From assembly GCA_015499985.1 (NCBI GenBank), contig JAAAUF010000609.1, forward strand, positions 277 through 25,766: a stretch of DNA of 25,490 nt, written 5' to 3'. The number at the start of each line of letters is the position of its first letter. The stretch's first letter is position 1. The translations under genes were made by a program, and so were the position numbers. The notes below the pieces were generated by a model. That model made no database searches. It was not told the DNA's origin and saw nothing but the letters and a program-made list of their open reading frames with translations. The DNA comes from Haplosporangium gracile. Lineage: Eukaryota; Mortierellomycota; Mortierellomycetes; Mortierellales; Mortierellaceae. Shown here piece after piece: positions 20,910-25,490 of the stretch.

Positions 20910-22113
20910 CTTGTTGTCTTTGCAAATGAACAGGTTCAGTTGAATGGCGTCTGAATGACTATGACCAAACGAAAAGGGTGGTGTCCTGATGTGTGTTTCC
21001 TTCTTGCTTCTGCTCTGTTGCTCCGTTGCGAACAGAAATGTTGTCGTATTCTGCTTTTTGGTGTCGGTGAATGCGGTTGCTGTTTAAGAAATGAACAACA
21101 AGTCTAACAACGCGCTTGGGACAGCGTGTTTTGCGCCTTTGTGGATTAAAAAAACATAAACATCACGTGAGTTAAATTAAAGGCGGACAAGACTGCCTTA
21201 TTTACGTCGCTCGCGTGGAGCTTGTGATCTTCTCCGCGGAAAAGGTGGGTGGGGGTGACAGAAGACAAAAAAAAAAAAAAAGGGATCGAAAAGAGAGCAG
21301 TTACCGTGGAGAAACAGGCAGTGCTGTTACACTGTGTAGAACAACGAGAAGAGATGAAAGCAAAAAAAGGTGATGGGAGAGGGAGAGCATTGAAGCGTGA
21401 AGGTTGGATGAGCACGACAGAGTAGAGAAAGTGATAATTGACTGAGGGGGGGTCAATTGTTTGTTCCTGAATGGTATTTTTTCTTTGAATTGCGTTTTTT
21501 ACTTTGCTTTGATAACGAAGTGGCCTCCTCTCTTCCTCTCCCGATCTTTAGGGTTTTCTGAACCCATTGTCCGTGCGGACACTTACATATATACTTTCAC
21601 CCTCACTTACACAAACACAAAATCACACAAACATACACATCATTCACACAAACACACTAGTACCTGGCCATTTGACTCTTGATTCTCTTCCTTTACGTCT
21701 CTTCGCTTCTCGTTTCTCTTTCCCACTCTCTCTCGTACCCATACTTATCTTTATTTTTTTTACTTTATCTCATTCATTAGCCTATGCTGTCCCTTTCATT
21801 TTATTTACACTTTTTTTTCCACGATCCTCTACTGTTTTGTCGTTGTGCGTATCAAGCACTTGAATTGAATACAATGAGATCCTCCTCTCCCCTTTAATTG
21901 ACCGAGTGGCAATTGAAGGGTTTCCTCCCTTCACTCTTTCTTTTCATCAAGGTACAGTGACCGAATGAACATCGCCCTCCTCCCCCTCCTTTAGTATAAA
22001 AACTCCCGCCATGCCCACATCCATCATAGTCCAACGTCTTTTCTTCTTTACACTCTTTTTCTACTACTCCTCCAAAAAGATCATCCAATTTGATAAATTA
22101 ACTCCAGCATTTC
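20910..22113. other. 1.2-kb divergent promoter region of CTF18 and the small acidic gene
   Basis: No coding gene is supported. It contains A15 at 21269-21283, an ACAC-rich stretch at 21600-21660, and long pyrimidine tracts on the plus strand from 21530 onward that lead to the TATA box at 21995. No TATA box was seen on the CTF18 side, which suggests a TATA-less start there. Confidence 0.55.
21995..22001 (+). promoter_or_regulatory. TATA box of the small acidic gene
   Basis: TATAAAA lies about 115 bp upstream of ATG 22114. A CT-rich, initiator-like stretch (about 22030-22080) is between them, the classic fungal core-promoter layout. The upstream ATG at 22011 is only 10 nt after the TATA box, hence most likely before the transcript start. 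Confidence 0.55.
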
Positions 22114-22425
22114 ATGCCAGCATACCCCATACCCACATCTCCCATCATCAACCCACAATCGTTATCCGTGATGTCCAAGACCGCATACAACTACCGCCGC
22201 CGAGCCGAGGATGCCCTCGTCGTCGATGAAGTCCCAGCATTGCCCGATCTCGAAGCCGACCTCCCAACCAACGAGAACGGCGAAAACGACAACCCAGACG
22301 ACGATGAGGATGGTATTGCCGACGAGCCCATGGAGGATCAGAGTGTACCGAACCTCATCGTCGTCCAGAGCCCCTCCCCTGGATCGCCTGCCAATACCTC
22401 ATACGACATCCATCCTGCTGAATGA
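22114..22425 (+). CDS. Small acidic protein of unknown function
   Basis: A single-exon frame of 103 codons, or 84 if the ATG at 22171 (MSKTAYNYRRRAED) is used. I do not recognise it. After the short basic NYRRR segment the chain is acidic and Pro-rich (LPDLEADLP, NPDDDEDGIADEPMED) and ends in a short hydrophobic stretch (NLIVVQSPSP) and polar tail. No transmembrane segment or signal peptide is seen; the protein is probably disordered. Support for its being real: C- and G-ending codon preference like its coding neighbours, in contrast to its AT-rich surroundings; a TATA box and CT-rich leader at normal distance; and an AATAAA downstream. ATG 22114 is in-frame and first after the presumed transcript start, but ATG 22171 starts the more convincingly coding part. 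Confidence 0.6.
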   Translation: MPAYPIPTSPIINPQSLSVMSKTAYNYRRRAEDALVVDEVPALPDLEADLPTNENGENDNPDDDEDGIADEPMEDQSVPNLIVVQSPSPGSPANTSYDIHPAE

Positions 22426-22779
22426 AACAGGCCCATCAATATGATCTCGCAAAGATCACTCCGAGGGGTACTTGCCATTCCTCACACATGCACATTTCAG
22501 GTCCGCCCTCACCTTTGGCCAGATCGGGATTTTCTGAACCTTCAAACATTTCTTTATAAAAAACTCAATTCCGTAGCATTCTTCATTACTTTCCCTCCTT
22601 GTACAATATTAAAAATTAAAAAGCGTTGCTTTCTCACTCATATCCTCCCGAGCGTTCGTCTTTGTACTTTTAAACAAATGAAGATCGTAGCAGTGGTCTT
22701 TTGCTCATTGGGAGACTTGATTTTTTTTCCGTTTCGCTCGAATAGTTCATTCTTCTTGTGCTCTCAATCCATCACACGC

Positions 22780-22785
22780 AATAAA
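22780..22785 (+). terminator. AATAAA poly(A) candidate of the small acidic gene
   Basis: AATAAA about 355 nt past the stop at 22425, followed by T-rich DNA. It is the first canonical hexamer after the gene that I found on the plus strand. Confidence 0.3.
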
Positions 22786-23418
22786 ACAAATGTTACACAC
22801 GACCTGCCCTATTTCTACTTTCTACTCTGACTTTCTGCCCTTTTTTTTTTTTTCTCTCTGTGCCTTGTCTCTTGACTTGTCTTTTTTTTAGCTTTGTGGC
22901 AGTCATGGGTGCAGAACACACAACAGACATAACTGTCTTCATTTTTATCACTGCCTCGTTAAGCTCAATTGAGTTTGACGGAAAAAAGTGAGTGGCTATG
23001 TGTAAGGGGTAAACGACTCAGAAATGACAATGAAGAAATCATTATCTCAACTCAATCGCACACATTGATACTCAAAAAAAAAAAAATTAAGAGAAAAAGG
23101 GATCAAAAAATAGTAACGAGAGGGAGGGAGAGTGCGAGGGAATTGACTTTTTTTGAGCACATGGCTATCATGGTGTATGTGAGTTTATCTGTCATATCTC
23201 CACCTCTCGCTTTCATCCCTTTTCGTCCAATTTACACTCGAGTGACACGACCATTCCATCTTGTCGATTACAGCCAAATGGGCACTTCGGCAGAAAACGA
23301 CTAGGCGATCACGAACAAGAACACAAAGGTTTAAAAAAAAACAACAACAAACAAACACAAAGGATTCCGGTTCAGGTTCTTTTTTGCTGCGTGGTTTCTG
23401 TTGCTCCTTGGTCTTTGT

Positions 23419-23442
23419 TATTATTATTGTTGTTGTTGTTGT
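23419..23442 (+). repeat. (TTA)n/(TTG)n trinucleotide tract
   Basis: A short compound run of TTA units followed by five TTG units, in the gene-free region. Confidence 0.8.
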
Positions 23443-24502
23443 TCTTCCCCATTTCACAAACAAAAATGTAAACAAAAGCATCCTCATCTCAACAATTTAA
23501 TGGCTGCCGTCGTCTGTGTCCCGCGTTCTTTTTTTACGCACCGCAAAATGTCAAACAACGAACACATGAAAAGTAAATAGACTGAAAGACAAAAACAACA
23601 AACATAAGCAACCCGATCGAAATAATAATAAGCAAACATGAAAAAGGTAAAGAACGTGGTTCCCTTCATTGCACTCCCTCTTTTCCCTCCCTTCCCTCTT
23701 TCCTTTCATCGCATCCTATTGTCAATTGACTTTTTTTCCGTTTTATCAGTTGGCTGGTGATCTATTAGATGGCATGTTGGTCCACATGCTCAGTGCAGAA
23801 CCGGGTCATGGCGATGGTAATTAGGCGTCACCTATGACACTATGACAACGGCTATGAATACGAAGATCAATTTTTGTCCTGCTTTTACTCCGCCCCGTCG
23901 CTGGATTAACGACAGATAGACTGTGTGGCTAAGTGATATGAAAGGTAAATCCCACAGAAAACAAAGGAGGGCAGAGCAGTAAAGGGGATGAGAGGGTCCA
24001 GAGCGACCAAAAGGACTAAAAAGGGGAAGGTGGAAAGACGCGCGGGAGACAGGAAAATCGAGCTCGTCACTTGGCATAGTATTTTCCGTTGTGCCTGGTA
24101 ACTAAACAAAAAAGGAAACCATCAATGTATGGCAGTATGTGTGCCCAGTGTTCTTATCTTGCACCCCCTTTCCCTCTCACTTTTTCCACGTTTGTGGAAA
24201 GATAAAAGAAAAGTAAGGGGTGAAGATGATAGAAAACAACGTACGTCTGTCTGTATGCATGGTCATTGCCTCTCCTTACTAATTGCAACAATTCACCGCG
24301 TACATACTCATTGCTATACCCTGCAACACCTAATTGACTGCTGCTCCTAATTGACGGCATGTAAACAAAGTCCTAAATTAAATCGACATGCAACCATCAA
24401 AATGGCTTTTGCTGCCATGAGCGCGTCCAATCGATGCATTGATTTGACTCTTAAAAAGACTCGAATGGACACGCGCACGCCTAGCACGCGTTGGCTTTTC
24501 TC

Positions 24503-24516
24503 CGACCAATTGGTCG
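24503..24516. promoter_or_regulatory. 14-bp perfect palindrome containing two CCAAT boxes
   Basis: CGACCAATTGGTCG is self-complementary over all 14 bases and places a CCAAT on each strand. Other CCAAT motifs lie at 24427-24431 and, on the minus strand, about 24680-24684. This could bind the CCAAT-binding complex or a dimeric factor; no function is shown by sequence alone. Confidence 0.35.
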
Positions 24517-25490
24517 ATTAAAATTCTACTTTTTTTTTTTGTTTTCATTTAGCCTTTTCTTTTTTCTCCGCGGATACCACACAGAGAGCGATCGGTGTGT
24601 CCATCAGTGTTCGTATTTTTATTTTTATTTTTCTCTGTGTTCAGATCAATCATTTAGCTGGCGCCCCCTCCTTCCATCCATTGGCTGCTCAGTGCAATGC
24701 TCTGATCCAGTCGAAAGACTTAAAGGCCCTGAGTGTGGGGGCACCAACGAGGAGGGAGAAGGGGAAAATTCGGAGGGAGTGGAGGGGAGCGATGCTTCTT
24801 CGTAGCTTTTTTTGTTTCTTCAGCATGTACGTCCATTCCTCCCTTTGTCGCTCTTTCATGTCACGATGGGTTCATTTTTTTTGATGTCAATTGCTGTCCG
24901 TCAACATTTTTTTTCCTTTTTCTTCTCATTTTTACACAGACAGCGGAAGGCAGAACCTGGAAACAGCACCAGACAAATAGACAGAGTGGCAACAAACGTA
25001 AAGTCGCAAATAACAAGGATGCCTAAAATTCAAAGGGAGGGCTACTTTTTTTTTGTCAACACATATACACAACTCATTCAACCTCGGATCTCTCTCTTTT
25101 TTGTTTTTGATCGCCTTTTTTTTTTGTATTCCTAGCCCCTGGGTCTATCGTACCCTTTCTTGGCTAGCACTGGTTTATTTTTTGCTCGCCTTTGCTTTGT
25201 CGTTACTCGACTTCGCCTTAAGTTTTACATCTCGCTCGCTTTACCTGTCCGCTCGCTCTTTACACTCGCTTATCACTACTTCCTGTTCCTTTTTCTGCTC
25301 CTCTTTCCCTCTTCCCTTCTTTTCCCTCTTTTTCTCCTCCTCTTCGGCCCCTTTGTGTTTGTTGATATGGCACCACCACCTTGCGTCGACCTTGCAATTT
25401 TTGTCTCAAAAAATTTGATCAAAAGAGAACGTGTCCTGTCCCTGACATATGGTAAGGTATTTTTCACAAAAGGGAAACCCGTTTTTTTTG

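Larger units (their letters stand above)
22426..25490. other. 3-kb gene-free, pyrimidine-rich region to the right edge
   Basis: I see no supported gene, tRNA or mobile element. Open frames here are short and read as Phe/Leu/Ser low complexity. The first part (to about 22800) is probably the 3' UTR of the small acidic gene. From about 24400 on, CCAAT motifs, a 14-bp palindrome and long CT-rich tracts on the plus strand (especially 25080-25360) suggest the promoter and leader of a plus-strand gene beyond the window. Confidence 0.5.

Noticed and set aside
22011..22229. ATG at 22011 opening a 72-codon frame ahead of the small acidic gene.
   Set aside because: It starts 10 nt after the TATA box, so probably before the transcript start, and its frame has no coding character.
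25053..25418. 121-codon plus-strand frame rich in Phe, Leu and Ser, resembling a small membrane protein.
   Set aside because: It is a translation of a CT-rich tract; composition alone explains the hydrophobicity.

Overview
The window looks like nuclear DNA of an early-diverging filamentous fungus. Genes are split by many short introns (mostly 64-225 bp, GT...AG, with CTAAC or TACTAAC branch points). Coding exons are near 50% GC, while introns and spacers are rich in homopolymer and pyrimidine tracts. The best guess is Mucoromycota sensu lato, perhaps a Mortierella relative. That is inferred from gene structure and protein style; no marker gene is present. There are no prokaryotic operons, CRISPR arrays, rRNA or tRNA genes that I can support.

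Layout, left to right. (1) 46-742, plus strand: the 3' exon of an unrecognised gene cut by the left edge. (2) 826-6622, minus: a full-length ABCC (MRP/Ycf1-type) transporter, reconstructed as 7 exons and 1,575 residues. (3) 7290-9228, minus: a short-chain dehydrogenase/reductase, 6 exons, 363 residues. (4) 9856-11844 and (5) 13265-15725, minus: two tandem PIN-like (auxin-efflux-carrier family, Mem_trans) membrane proteins of 570 and 613 residues with identical three-exon structures. (6) 16290-20909, minus: CTF18, the large subunit of the alternative clamp loader, 12 exons and 1,159 residues including a proposed 13-nt start exon. (7) 22114-22425, plus: a small acidic orphan protein behind a clear TATA box. 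(8) 22426-25490: about 3 kb with no gene that I can support, pyrimidine-rich on the plus strand and probably the regulatory or leader region of a gene beyond the right edge.

Genes 2-6 form a head-to-tail run of five on the minus strand. Three encode membrane transporters and one a probably membrane-anchored oxidoreductase. CTF18 is a chromosome-maintenance gene and most likely a neighbour by chance. I see no evidence that they act as one pathway.

All exon maps were read by eye: each junction keeps the reading frame and the summed coding length is a multiple of three in every gene. I found no obviously new biological system. The most interesting points are two proposed micro-exons, the two hydrophilic loops in both PIN-like paralogs, a 29-residue insertion in the second ABC ATPase domain, and long T-tracts just upstream of several 3' splice sites.
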